A stretch of DNA of 64,000 nucleotides from Tragulus kanchil (GCA_022376925.1 JAIOJX010000025.1:6293141-6357140); one strand, 5' to 3'; positions 11,241 through 22,320 are shown, numbered from the stretch's first letter. Translations and numbers: made by a program. The notes: generated by a model not told the origin, from the letters alone.

Positions 11241-13250
11241 GAAAAGCCTATTCAGACTAAGTCAAGGCAATAATCTTACATTTAACTCATTCATTACTTA
11301 TTTTTTAAAGCTTCTTTTCAACTTCCTATTTCAGGATCATGAGGGAAAGGAATATGGTCATGTTTCTTATTTCCTGTGCTCTATATGCTTTCCCATCATC
11401 TGAGTCTTCAAGGTTGAGACTGAAGAAGAGAAGCTTAAAGGAAAAGGACCAAGATGCAGATAGTCAAATACAGGCAGTTTCCCAGGCACAGATGTAGGTT
11501 TCTTGGGAACCTCCGAACTAAGGTTTCTCAACATGGGCAATACACTCCTAAGTGATCTCTTGTGACCCCTACTCAGCTCCTGTTTCTAATGACTTACCCC
11601 ATAGTCACCTTGTCCTTGAAGGAAACCCCACTAGGAAGAGTGGTCTCAAGAAACTTGAGACTCTCTACCTTCAGAGGTACCTACTTGGCCAACAGGAGTT
11701 GTATTCTTTTATTTATTTTTGGCTATTCTGGGTTTTCACTGCTGCCACAGGCTCTTCTCTAGTTGCAGCGAGTGGGGGCTACTCTCTAGTTGAGATGAGC
11801 AGGCTTCTTGTTGCAGTGACTTCTCTTGTTGTGGAACTCGGGCTCTAGGACACATGGGCTCAATAGTTGCAGCTCTGAGGCTCTAGAGCACAGGCTCAAC
11901 AGTTGTGGCTCATGGGCTTAGTTGCTCTGCAGCACGTGGGATCTTCTTGGATCAGGGATTGAACTCGTGTCTCTTGCATTGGCAGGCGAACTCTTTACCA
12001 CTGAGCTACCAGGGAAGCCTGGGGGCTTATTCTTGCCATAAACTTTTCTGTAAGTGGGGCTGCTCTCACCACTGACTGGCCAACTGCTTTACAGCTTACT
12101 AGCCCCTTGACTTTAGAGTTTTTCAGGTAGAAAACAAACAACAAGTAAAATGAAATAAAAAATAATTACAAACATGATAGGTATTTATCCAACTATATCA
12201 ATACTCACTTTAAATATGAATGAAAGCCACTTCCACCAATTGAAAATCAGAGATTGTCATAATAGGTAAAGACATAAAACCCAATTATATGTATATGTCA
12301 TACACAAGAACCTCAATATGAGGACTAAGGTCAAGAGTAAAAGCATAGAAAAGCCTATTCAGACTAAGTCAAGGCAATAATCTTACATTTAACTCATTCA
12401 TTACTTATTTTTTAAAGCTTCTTTTCAACTTCCTATTTCAGGATCATGAGGGAAAGGAATATGGTCATGTTTCTTATTTCCTGTGCTCTATATGCTTTCC
12501 CATCATCTGAGTCTTCAAGGTTGAGACTGAAGAAGAGAAGCTTAAAGGAAAAGGACCAAGATGCAGATAGTCAAATACAGGCAGTTTCCCAGGCACAGAT
12601 GTAGGTTTCTTGGGAACCTCCGAACTAAGGTTTCTCAACATGGGCAATACACTCCCTAAGTGATCTCTTGTGACCCCTACTCAGCTCCTGTTTCTAATGA
12701 CTTACCCCATAGTCACCTTGTCCTTGAAGGAAACCCCACTAGGAAGAGTGGTCTCAAGAAACTTGAGACTCTCTACCTTCAGAGGTACCTACTTGGCCAA
12801 CAGGAGTTGTATTCTTTTATTTATTTTTGGCTATTCTGGGTTTTCACTGCTGCCACAGGCTCTTCTCTAGTTGCAGCGAGTGGGGGCTACTCTCTAGTTG
12901 AGATGAGCAGGCTTCTTGTTGCAGTGACTTCTCTTGTTGTGGAACTCGGGCTCTAGGACACATGGGCTCAATAGTTGCAGCTCTGAGGCTCTAGAGCACA
13001 GGCTCAACAGTTGTGGCTCATGGGCTTAGTTGCTCTGCAGCACGTGGGATCTTCTTGGATCAGGGATTGAACTCGTGTCTCTTGCATTGGCAGGCGAACT
13101 CTTTACCACTGAGCTACCAGGGAAGCCTGGGGGCTTATTCTTGCCATAAACTTTTCTGTAAGTGGGGCTGCTCTCACCACTGACTGGCTCATTACCTTGC
13201 TATTACAAGCTATTCCCACTAGCCCCTTGACTTTAGAGTTTTTCAGGTAG
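11024..13250 (+). repeat. Tandem duplication D4 (11024-12130 and 12131-13250)
   Basis: The copies abut at 12130/12131 and share right ends CTTTAGAGTTTTTCAGGTAG. They are near-identical except for a replaced patch: 12079-12101 reads CCAACTGCTTTACAG and continues, whereas 13187-13218 reads TCATTACCTTGCTATTAC and is longer. A one-base C indel lies near 11548/12655. The patch lies close to the join, as expected for noisy contig-end sequence. Confidence 0.95.
11700..12020 (-). mobile_element. CHR-2 SINE
   Basis: Starts TTTATTTATTTTTGGCTATT and runs through GGCTTCTTGTTGCAGTGACT, CAGCACGTGGGATCTTC and GATTGAACTCGTGTCTC to CTGAGCTACCAGGGAAGCC. This is the classic CHR-2 body with a tRNA-Glu-type head, full length in minus orientation. 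The D4 duplicate lies at 12808-13128. Confidence 0.93.
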
Positions 13251-13690
13251 AAGCAGGGACCCGTCCTATGCCTGCATTTCCTAACCCAGGGGAACACCCA
13301 TTACTTTCTCCTCAGAGCTGTTTCCCAAATTCACTCCACAACTCATGGTTAAATAGAGATGGTCTATGAATTTCCTGAGTTTGGGGATTCTTCTTTAGGA
13401 AGTCCCCAAAGTCCTCTTCACTCCAATGTAGGCTCTTCACTGAATTCTGTCAAAGAATCTCCAGTCTTCTTTTCTAAAGCTAGAGGTATACTTTGGGGTA
13501 GAGAGGCAAAGAACAGGTTAACTACTTCTGAGTGGGTCCATAAAGATACATCTTTCAACTTTATTTAGAAGTTAAGGGTATACTTGTCACTCATTCCCCA
13601 TAGCTTTAGAGTTAGAGAAGCACTCTAGGACAACAGAACAAATTTCATTTCCACAGAGTTTTGTTTTCCCGAGTAATGCCTGTAATTGCT
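13251..13690. other. Unassigned DNA
   Basis: No repeat or gene recognised. The 69-codon frame at 13359-13568 has no splice-site context or family resemblance that I can see. Confidence 0.45.
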
Positions 13691-13694
13691 GAAT

Positions 13695-13922
13695 AAATAA
13701 CTATATATATCATATATTACTAGACAATATTCTAAGAGCTTAACATGTATATACCCATTTAATCTTTAATATAGCTCTATGAAGATAGATGTTTGCCATT
13801 TTACAAATGCATACAATAAGATATGCATGGATTAAACAAGTTGCTCGAAGGAAACTAGGTAATAATTGCCAGAGCAGAAACGCAAATCCCTTTAGTCTGC
13901 CTCAAAGTTCATGCTCATTACC
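13695..13922 (-). mobile_element. MIR SINE, interrupted by the solo LTR
   Basis: Reversed MIR order is visible: ACCCATTTAATC, AGCTCTATGAAGATAG, CCATTTTACAAATGC, then AAGTTGCTCGAAGG, CAGAGCAGAAACGCAAAT and TAGTCTGCC with ATGCTC. The MIR end continues as CATAAGCC after the LTR at 14405, so the LTR inserted into an existing MIR. Confidence 0.8.
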
Positions 13923-14398
13923 TGCGGGGAGCTGCCCTGTTTCAAGGGGTTTCCTTTAAGGAAACATAGCCCTGGGAGCTGCCCTGGCAACAGGGGCTGA
14001 TAATAGCATAGCTCTCTGTCCCGCCACCCCAGGTGTTGTGAAGACGTTTCTTAGCTATTATGAAGAACACCCGGAGCCTCTTTACAGGGCTTAAGGAGCA
14101 TTATGACCCAGAACCATTGTAATAACATACCAGGAGGTAACACCTAGTATATGATCGACACCTGGCCTAAAGCACATGTTATGATCGACGCCTGGCCTAA
14201 AGCACGTGTACACAATTACTTGTTGAAGTATAAAAGGGATGAGCGAATTCAATAAACTTGTCAGCAACTTGTCAGCAACCTCTAGAGTTGTCTGCCTTCT
14301 TGCTGTCCCTCTCAACCCCATCTTTTCTGTCCTTCTTTCTTTTCTTAGCCTATCTGCCACTCTCTTCAGGACCTGTTCGATTGCCGGCGGGCCCGGCA
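13923..14398 (+). mobile_element. Solo LTR of a class II-like endogenous retrovirus
   Basis: A 476-bp element begins TGCGGGGAGC and ends GGGCCCGGCA, with perfect 6-bp target duplications ATTACC at 13917-13922 and 14399-14404. The 6-bp duplication and TG...CA ends are typical of ERVK-type (class II) elements. It has a TATA box (TATAAAAG, 14229-14236) and a poly(A) signal (AATAAA, 14251-14256). A 30-bp U3 tandem repeat lies at 14151-14210 and an 11-bp repeat follows the poly(A) signal. A C/T-rich U5 follows. No internal retroviral sequence or second LTR is present, so it arose by LTR-LTR recombination. It may act as a promoter in rightward orientation. Confidence 0.9.
14151..14210 (+). promoter_or_regulatory. 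Two 30-bp U3 repeats carrying E-box cores
   Basis: Units 14151-14180 and 14181-14210 both begin ATGATCGAC and include CCTGGCCTAAAGCAC. Unit 1 carries CACATG (14173-14178) and unit 2 the palindromic CACGTG (14203-14208), differing by one base. They sit about 20 bp upstream of the LTR TATA box, the usual place for retroviral enhancer repeats. Binding by bHLH factors is inference. Confidence 0.6.
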
Positions 14399-14425
14399 AT
14401 TACCCATAAGCCATCCTGCCACAGC

Positions 14426-15060
14426 AACATGTCACTAGTGCCTGAGATTTCTTAAGACATAAATAATTATGGAATTTTTACATGACTGACAGGATGTGTG
14501 ACTGATGGAAAAGATCACAGGAGACGTGCCATTGACCTTTATAAGAGCTATTGAGTAAACAGCAACAACATATGAATGGTACTATGAATTGTGAAGTTAT
14601 AGGACTGAAGGGGAAGACCAAAGTAGACCGGGCTCTAACCTGGTGGAAATTATATTATGAGGCAGTCTTTCTTAAACTATTGGCTTAAAAAAAAAAGAAA
14701 AACTAATATAGAATGGAACATAAATTATTAGAATGTAAGGGTAAATTTTGTTTGTCATCTAGTAAGGGTACATTTTATTTGTCATATATTTATGTATACT
14801 GGATAATAATATTAGAAAACCATTATTTTTTTATTGTCATTGTGTTCGTCAGGAAAAGGCACTGTACTTCATAGGGTAGTCGTGAAGGTCAAAGAGGTCA
14901 TTTTATGTATGCCTGTGTAGGTATATATGTACACATACACATACACCATACACATATAATACATGCACACATAAAGGTGATGCCTTCATTTTACAAAATA
15001 TAAGGTATAAGGATTCAGGTCATTTAAGGCAGTGACATGTATTAGAACTGGAAATGAGGG
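14426..15060. other. Unassigned DNA with a TA/CA-rich tract
   Basis: No gene recognised. Alternating purine-pyrimidine sequence at about 14918-14972 (ATATATGTACACATACAC and similar) is a degenerate microsatellite. Confidence 0.5.
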
Positions 15061-15167
15061 TGCATGTGTGCATTCTAAGTTGCTTCAGTTGTATCCGATT
15101 CTTTGTAGCTCTATGGACCCCAGGCTCCTCTGTCCATGGAATTCTCCACACAAGAATACTGGATTGG
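15061..15167 (-). mobile_element. Bov-A2/Bov-tA SINE, interrupted by CHR-2
   Basis: AAGTTGCTTCAGTTGTATCC, CAGGCTCCTCTGTCCATGG and AAGAATACTGGATTGG are the BovB-derived body. The element resumes at 15523-15650 with AAGAATACTGGGTTGG, CCCAGGGGATCTTCCC and a head ending CTCCTGGGAAGCC. Confidence 0.88.
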
Positions 15168-15522
15168 GGCTTCCCTGATAGCTCAGTGATAAAGAGATCA
15201 CCTGCCAGTACAGGAGACAAGGGTTTGATTCCTAATCTGGGAAGATCTCACATGCTATGGAGCACATGAGCCTGTGAGCCACAACTATTGAGCCTGTGCT
15301 CTAGAGCCTTGGAGCCACCATTATTGGGCCCACGTGCCACAACTACTGAAGCCTGTGTGCCCTAGAGCCCGAGTTCCACAACAAGAGAAGTCACAGCAAC
15401 AAGAAGCCTGCTCACCTCAACTAGAGGGTAGCTCCCACTCCCTGCAGCTAGAGAAGAGCCTGTGGCAGCAGTGAAAGCCCAGAATAGCCAAAAATAAAAT
15501 AAATAAAATTAAAAAAAAAAAA
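15168..15522 (+). mobile_element. CHR-2 SINE nested in a Bov SINE
   Basis: Full-length plus-strand CHR-2 begins GGCTTCCCTGATAGCTCAGT, contains GGTTTGATTCC (B box) and the repeated CACAACTA/GAGCC body, and ends in an A-tail. Target duplications of 16 bp with one mismatch (AAGAATACTGGATTGG at 15152-15167, AAGAATACTGGGTTGG at 15523-15538) prove insertion into the older Bov element. Confidence 0.93.
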
Positions 15523-15650
15523 AAGAATACTGGGTTGGGTTGCCATGCCCTCCCCCAGGGGATCTTCCCAACCTAGGAATCAAAGCCCTGTCTCTTATGT
15601 CTCCTTCATTGGCAGGGGCTTCTTTACCACTAGTGCCTCCTGGGAAGCCA
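15523..15650 (-). mobile_element. Bov SINE head, continuation of 15061-15167
   Basis: The tRNA-like 5' part of the interrupted SINE, with TTTACCACTAGTGCCTCCTGG at its end region; it directly continues the sequence left of the CHR-2 insertion. Confidence 0.85.
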
Positions 15651-15761
15651 CAGAAACAAGGCTGATCTTCCTCAAGTGTGTTCAATGAAGTTCTAAGTAT
15701 TTGTAAAGTGGGGGACTCAGTTTTCACTTTAATTTTTGTAGTTAAAAAAAGAAAAAATCAA

Positions 15762-16044
15762 GGGCTTCCCTGATGGTCCAGTGGGTAGAGTCTGCCTTGC
15801 AGTGCGAGCGGCACTGGTTCGATCCCTGGCATGGGATGATCCCACATGCTGTGGAGTGGCTGGACCGATGTGTCCAACTACTGTGCTAGCGCTTTGGAGT
15901 GCATGTGCCCAGAGCCAGTGCTTTGCTACAGGAGAGGCCACTGCAATGGGAGGCCCACACAGGCCAAAGAACAAGGATGGATGAAAATAAATAAATGAAA
16001 GATCAATAAAAGTGGCCAAAATTAAAAAAAAAAAAAAAAAAAAA
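15762..16044 (+). mobile_element. Young CHR-related SINE, short form
   Basis: Begins GGGCTTCCCTGATGGTCCAG, carries the B box GGTTCGATCCC and the family block GGCTGGACCGATGTGTCC, and ends ATCAATAAAAGTGGCC with a long A-tail. It lacks the C-rich extension of the long form. Target duplications are unclear because both flanks are A-rich. Confidence 0.88.
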
Positions 16045-17398
16045 CAAGAAAGGGAAAATAGTCAACTTCATCCGTTATCTAAAAGATCAGTGCTCAGAGT
16101 TGCGTGTAGTACCCACATGAAGGCCAGAGAGAAGTTGGTCTCCAGGGTTCTCATTAAGTGTAAACTCTAAAATGCAATACACAGTTTCACAACAAGTGAA
16201 CACATAGTTCCCGTTCCCTGACTAACATAGGTAATTAATTAAGACTCTTGCTCTTCTTCCTGTCCTATTCTGTAAGTCTCCAGGCTCAGGTACACAAACG
16301 AAAGAATTGGGGTATAAGTCTTAAGAAAAGCCAGGGAGAGTGCCATTTGAACATAGACTAAAATCAACACAGGGCCTACACTCCAAAATTGTCAAGTCTG
16401 AATAAGCTTTCTTAGGAATTTGTTCTTCATGAAACAACAATTAACAACAAGCTTTCATACAATTGTAATTTATACAATTGTAATATGTAAATATAACTTT
16501 TACCTCTTCAAATTCCTTAAAGTACATTCACCATAAGTTGCCTAAGAACAAAAACTACTTAATCAATATGCAAAAATGTGGTACTGTCCAAGTAGCAGAA
16601 AATAAGATATCTGTCTCTTGTTATGAGTATTTCTTAAACACAATTCCATAGATAAAATGTCAAATTACTAGCCTAGGTTACTCATCATTAAATTTAAATA
16701 ATGATGGAAATCAATTTCCTTAGAGGAGAAAATGTTTGAAAGTTTTACGAGATGCAGAACTAATTTATTGGAATGAGTTGCTCTGGGGTTGGTTGGTTGG
16801 TTCTTATGGCCTAGAGAAAGGATTTGGCAGGATGTTAACTTTCAAATATTTATCCTGTTGCCTACAAATATACCAGTTTCCTGAGAAGAATTGGTATTAA
16901 CGAGGTTAGAGTATTTAAACAAGTGCTCTTGCTTGAGTACCAGCTGGCATGGATCTGATGTAGTAAGCTTGCGTGGAAAAGGTTGGGAGAACAGAAGTAG
17001 CAATATGGAGGCTTTGTGTAGGAAGTGAAGAGTCCAGGTAGCTAAGAATGCTTAGTTTGGATCTTTTTCTAGGTTGTCTCAGAGCTGGGTTAAGATACTT
17101 TGTACATGAATAATAGGTGGTAGGTACTTTCTGTACAAACCAGAAGGCTTGTATTTTGTGTCACTGCTATATGGTGGATACAGGCATATTCCTAGTGGCC
17201 ATTAAGTGCTAGGCTCCTTGTGTGTAGAACAATACGTGGAGAAAGGACTTGTCTGTGTTGTCTAGGCAGGCTTTTGTAAAGTGATATTTGAATAGGAAGT
17301 TGAAAAGGAAGGTGATGATGCGGATATCAGGGGACTGAGAACTCCAGGCAAAAAATGTAGCAAATATAGTTGAAAGTCAAATCATTGTATCAGGAAGA
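16045..17398. other. Unassigned DNA, right part in D5
   Basis: No gene or repeat family recognised. GGTTGGTTGGTTGGTT at about 16786 is a short simple repeat. Confidence 0.45.
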
Positions 17399-17399
17399 G

Positions 17400-17530
17400 C
17401 CCCTGGAGGAGGGCATGGCAACATACTCCAGTGTTCTTGCCTGGAGAATACTATGGATGGGGGAGCCTGGCGGACTACAGTCTAACGGCTCAGAGACTCC
17501 AAAGAGTCAGACATGACTGAGCACACACAT
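17400..17530 (+). mobile_element. Bov SINE body fragment, plus
   Basis: CCCTGGAGGAGGGCATGGCA, TTCTTGCCTGGAGAATACTA and CAAAGAGTCAGACATGACTG are the 3' part of Bov-tA/Bov-A2 without the tRNA head. Duplicated at about 18506-18636. Confidence 0.88.
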
Positions 17531-17540
17531 CTTATCTGCT

Positions 17541-17625
17541 TGCATGCTAAGTTGCCTCAGTCGTGTCTGACTCTTTGTGACCCCGTGGACTGTATGTAGT
17601 CCGTCAGTCTCCTCTGTCATGAGTT
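17541..17625 (-). mobile_element. Bov SINE 3' fragment, minus, facing the previous one
   Basis: GCTAAGTTGCCTCAGTCGTG and GACTCTTTGTGACCCCGTGG are the same Bov 3' end as at 17400-17530 in the opposite orientation, 10 bp away. Transcripts through it could form a hairpin. Duplicated at about 18647-18728. Confidence 0.85.
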
Positions 17626-18925
17626 TCTATGGGAGGCTTCCTGTGCAGTTTCCTGAAATGTTGAATGACTCTTCCCCATAGGACAAAGTACTGTCCAAGT
17701 AGCAAAAATAGTATCTGTCTCTTGTTATGAGTATTTCTTAAACACAATTCCATAGATAAAATGTCAAATTACTAGCCTAGGTTACTCATCATTAAATTTA
17801 AATAATGATGGAAATCAATTTCCTTAGAGGAGAAAATGTTTGAAAGTTTTACGAGATGCAGAACTAATTTATTGGAATGAGTTGCTCTGGGGTTGGTTGG
17901 TTGGTTCTTATGGCCTAGAGAAAGGATTTGGCAGGATGTTAACTTTCAAATATTTATCCTGTTGCCTACAAATATACCAGTTTCCTGAGAAGAATTGGTA
18001 TTAACGAGGTTAGAGTATTTAAACAAGTGCTCTTGCTTGAGTACCAGCTGGCGTGGATCTGATGTAGTAAGCTTGCGTGGAAAAGGTTGGGAGAACAGAA
18101 GTAGCAATATGGAGGCTTTGTGTAGGAAGTGAAGAGTCCAGGTAGCTAAGAATGCTTAGTTTGGATCTTTTTCTAGGTTGTCTCAGAGCTGGGTTAAGAT
18201 ACTTTGTACATGAATAATAGGTGGTAGGTACTTTCTGTACAAACCAGAAGGCTTGTATTTTGTGTCACTGCTATATGGTGGATACAGGCATATTCCTAGT
18301 GGCCATTAAGTGCTAGGCTCCTTGTGTGTAGAACAATACGTGGAGAAAGGACTTGTCTGTGTTGTCTAGGCAGGCTTTTGTAAAGTGATATTTGAATAGG
18401 AAGTTGAAAAGGAAGGTGATGATGCGGATATCAGGGGACTGAGAACTCCAGGCAAAAAATGTAGCAAATATAGTTGAAAGTCAAATCATTGTATCAGGAA
18501 GAGCCCCTGGAGGAGGGCATGGCAACATACTCCAGTGTTCTTGCCTGGAGAATACTATGGATGGGGGAGCCTGGCGGACTACAGTCTAACGGCTCAGAGA
18601 CTCCAAAGAGTCAGACATGACTGAGCACACACATCTTATCTGCTTGCATGCTAAGTTGCCTCAGTCGTGTCTGACTTTGTGACCCCGTGGACTGTATGTA
18701 GTCCGTCAGTCTCCTCTGTCATGAGTTTCTATGGGAGGCTTCCTGTGCAGTTTCCTGAAATGTTGAATGACTCTTCCCCATAGGACAAAGTACAATCTTC
18801 CCTTTATTTACTCAGTAGTTGCATTCCTGAAATATCAGAGTATGTTGAAATGCACCCAAAATACTAGGTGTTTACATGTGCAGTGGAGTTAAGTTCTGAG
18901 TTCACAGAAGTATAGAGTCTTTTCA

Positions 18926-19085
18926 CTAATGGGACATTTGAAGGTGGTGGAGGAAGTGGGACAATTCTCTGCTGTGTGGGACAGTCCTATGCATTGCAGG
19001 ATGTCAGGCATCCCCACCTCCTCCCACTAAATGTCAGAGGCGGCACCCCACCCCCTCATCATTGTGACAGACAAAATTACCCCTT
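18926..19085 (+). mobile_element. Ancient MER-type DNA transposon remnant (hAT-like)
   Basis: The order GGGACATTTGAAGGTGG, TCTCTGCTGTGTGGGACAGT, CTATGCATTGCAGGATGT, GGCATCCCCACCTC and CCACTAAATGTCAG matches the remembered pattern of a common mammalian non-autonomous MER element. The subfamily is uncertain. Confidence 0.55.
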
Positions 19086-21579
19086 CAAATTTCCAGAAAC
19101 ACCCCATCGGGGATTGTGTTGCCCTCACTGAGACCTCTAGCAGTTGCTTTTTGAGCACGAGGGCACATTACCACCCAGTCTCTATTCTGAGCCTTTAGCT
19201 GAATCTGAAAGACGAGGCCCTGACTATGGAAACCACAACAGGGAGTTTCAGATTAAACTACACTTACTGTGATGTGCACTAAGAATACAGATTCTCACAA
19301 AATTGTGATAGGATAAACTTTTGCAAAGAGGGTACTTTAGACAGTTAAGTCTTTTATTTGAGGTCCTTCAGCTCACAGAAGGCAGCATCAGAGTTTGAAT
19401 CATAATTTTCTGACTCTGATCAATCACAAAAACTCAGCTGGATTTCTGTGAGAAAGAAAGAGCAAAGAATAATAAAATGGAGCCACAGATAAACTTTATA
19501 CTCATAAAACACTTGTCATAAAGTTCAATAGACTGTTAAGACTGGACCACAAATTTTGCCCTGAAATAAAAAGAGGGAAACATTTTCAATAACATGATTC
19601 ACCAAATCTAAAAGATAAAGAGAATCACTATCCTGAATTTTATTCTTACCTTCCTTTCTGAATTTCTGTGGTCCTAATTATCTATTGCCCTCACTAATTT
19701 AGTATGTGGTGCTTTGTACAGCTATTTCTCTCTCTATGCTGTAGACTCCTCAGAGCTGAGGTCATTCTCTACCACTTTGTATTTTTTTAGTGCCTACATC
19801 ATACAAGGTCTGCAAGCCAATGAGTCTTTTTTCATTTTGTTGTTATAAGAAAATCTAATACACTGTAGGTATTAGCGCTGCCCTAATGGAAGCAGAGACA
19901 GCAGTTCAAGCCCCCTTTTTTCAGCCCTCTTCACCAACCTGCACACACACACCCCACGCCCAGCCCAGTCCAGCTTCGCTGCAAACGCACCAAGCTCCAT
20001 GGAGCACACTTTTAGGAGAGGAGCAAGGGCAATTTTAGCAGGATGATGAGCAGCTGCTTTCGTTGTTGCCAGATGCTAGGAATTCCTCCCTCCCTTTGAC
20101 TTTCCTGGCCAAGGGGAAAAGGCATTTTTCTTTTGTCTCGTGCAGCTTCAGCAGACCTTGTTTATTTGAACTCAGCCCACCCCTTTCTAAATTGTTCCTT
20201 CATTAAATTCCCCCCAGTTCCACCCCATGACTGTGCTATTTGTTTCCTGAGGGGTTCCGCCTTGATGTCTCTATTCTGAGCCTTTACTAATCTGAAAGAC
20301 GAGGCCCTGACTATGGAAACCACAACAGGGAGTTTCAGATTAAACTACACTTACTGTGATGTGCACTAAGAATACAGATTCTCACAAAATTGTGATAGGA
20401 TAAACTTTTGCAAAGAGGGTACTTTAGACAGTTAAGTCTTTTATTTGAGGTCCTTCAGCTCACAGAAGGCAGCATCAGAGTTTGAATCATAATTTTCTGA
20501 CTCTGATCAATCACAAAAACTCAGCTGGATTTCTGTGAGAAAGAAAGAGCAAAGAATAATAAAATGGAGCCACAGATAAACTTTATACTCATAAAACACT
20601 TGTCATAAAGTTCAATAGACTGTTAAGACTGGACCACAAATTTTGCCCTGAAATAAAAAGAGGGAAACATTTTCAATAACATGATTCACCAAATCTAAAA
20701 GATAAAGAGAATCACTATCCTGAATTTTATTCTTACCTTCCTTTCTGAATTTCTGTGGTCCTAATTATCTATTGCCCTCACTAATTTAGTATGTGGTGCT
20801 TTGTACAGCTATTTCTCTCTCTATGCTGTAGACTCCTCAGAGCTGAGGTCATTCTCTACCACTTTGTATTTTTTTAGTGCCTACATCATACAAGGTCTGC
20901 AAGCCAATGAGTCTTTTTTCATTTTGTTGTTATAAGAAAATCTAATACACTGTAGGTATTAGCGCTGCCCTAATGGAAGCAGAGACAGCAGTTCAAGCCC
21001 CCTTTTTTCAGCCCTCTCCACCAACCTGCACACACACACCCCACGCCCAGCCCAGTCCAGCTTCGCTGCAAACGCACCAAGCTCCATGGAGCACACTTTT
21101 AGGAGAGGAGCAAGGGCAATTTTAGCAGGATGATGAGCAGCTGCTTTCGTTGTTGCCAGATGCTAGGAATTCCTCCCTCCCTTTGACTTTCCTGGCCAAG
21201 GGGAAAAGGCATTTTTCTTTTGTCTCGTGCAGCTTCAGCAGACCTTGTTTATTTGAACTCAGCCCACCCCTTTCTAAATTGTTCCTTCATTAAATTCCCC
21301 CCAGTTCCACCCCATGACTGTGCTATTTGTTTCCTGAGGGGTTCCACCTGACAAACAGCCATTCACCACAAATCAATAAAAACCCATTTGCCGAAAACTA
21401 ATTTGCTGGCTTACTGAAGTTGTTTTCCTCAAGATTTTCTCTCTTCTGTAGCGCCCCCAGGTCTCCTTCCCAGTTTCTACTCCAGCCCTTGCATCCACCC
21501 AGCCTCTCCCTCTTCTGCATCTTCATGCTGCCCTAGACTCACCTTACATTGTCCTCTGGGTAAAAATTAACTTTTAGTC
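19086..21579. other. Unassigned DNA containing duplication D6
   Basis: No gene recognised. A CACACACACA-bearing, CpG-containing patch (19930-20000, duplicate near 21020-21090) is the only GC rise. Confidence 0.45.
19178..21347 (+). repeat. Tandem duplication D6 (19178-20266 and 20267-21347)
   Basis: Copy 2 begins GTCTCTATTCTGAGCC, as copy 1 does at 19178. There is a 2-bp deletion just inside copy 2 (CCTTTAGCTGAATC versus CCTTTACTAATC), one T/C change (CCCTCTTCACC versus CCCTCTCCACC), and right ends that part at GGGGTTCCGCC versus GGGGTTCCACC. Confidence 0.95.
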
Positions 21580-21774
21580 GGCGGGCTTTAAATAAATATG
21601 CCTTTGCCTGATTGATTTTCAGTGAATTGATCATTCAGAGCCTTGCTCTTTCTCAAAATTAGTTATCAGTAAATTTGAATTTTTGAGAAATTCCTCCAGA
21701 AAAACACTATAGAAGCTTGATTTTGTTAAAAAAGATGATGATGTTGATGACAGTCTTTCTTTTTACAATATGTT

Positions 21775-21941
21775 TGTTTATATACAGCTTTGTCGGGACT
21801 TAGTTGAGGGACATGGGCTCTCTAGCTGTGGTGTGTGGGCTTAGTTCTGCAGCATGTGGGATCTTAGCTCCCTAACCGGGGATCAAACCCATGTCCCCGA
21901 CATTAGAAGGCAGATTAACCACTAGCCCACCATGGAAGTCC
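21775..21941 (-). mobile_element. CHR-1-type SINE
   Basis: Minus-strand head with CAGCATGTGGGATCTTAGC, CCGGGGATCAAACCCATG (degenerate B box reversed) and CTAGCCCACCATGGAAGTCC; the body GACTTAGTTGAGGGACATGG precedes it. Confidence 0.82.
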
Positions 21942-22019
21942 CTACTTTCTCTAGAGCCTGCATTCTTCTCTCTGGCCTTGCACTGCTTGCTGATATCCTG
22001 ACCTATCTCTTGCCTGGTT

Positions 22020-22320
22020 ACAACCCAGTCCCCCACATGCTGCTAACTTCTTTCTAAAATGCAGATCTAACTCTATCTCTTATCTGCTTAAACTATTCCA
22101 ATGGGTTCTTAATACCTATTGGATAAATGCTAAATGCTCATATTTGGTAGTCAACTCTGGTTTCTAATTATTCCCATCTAATCCCACGCCACACTCATAT
22201 CCTGTGTTATCAGCTATTGGATAATTTGTAGTGCATAGCAACCTTCCTGGACTTGAAGAAACTTGTTAGTGCTATTCCTTCTGCTTGGAATATCCTTTAT
22301 ACCCTATATCAATGCATATG
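22020..22320 (-). mobile_element. LINE L2 3' remnant
   Basis: Reversed L2 order is visible: AAATGCAGATCTAACTC, CTGCTTAAACTATTCCAATG, a gap, then CCACACTCATATCC and ATTCCTTCTGCTTGGAATATC. Heavily mutated, as expected of an ancient element. Confidence 0.6.

Larger units (their letters stand above)
16581..18792 (+). repeat. Tandem duplication D5 (16581-17690 and 17688-18792)
   Basis: The two copies of about 1105 bp share GTAC at the join (copy 1 ends GGACAAAGTA, copy 2 starts GTACTGTCC). They differ by one substitution (GCTGGCATGG versus GCTGGCGTGG) and short indels clustered near the join (AGAAAATAAGATATC versus AAAAATAGTATC) and a CT deletion in ACTCTTTGTG. Confidence 0.95.
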
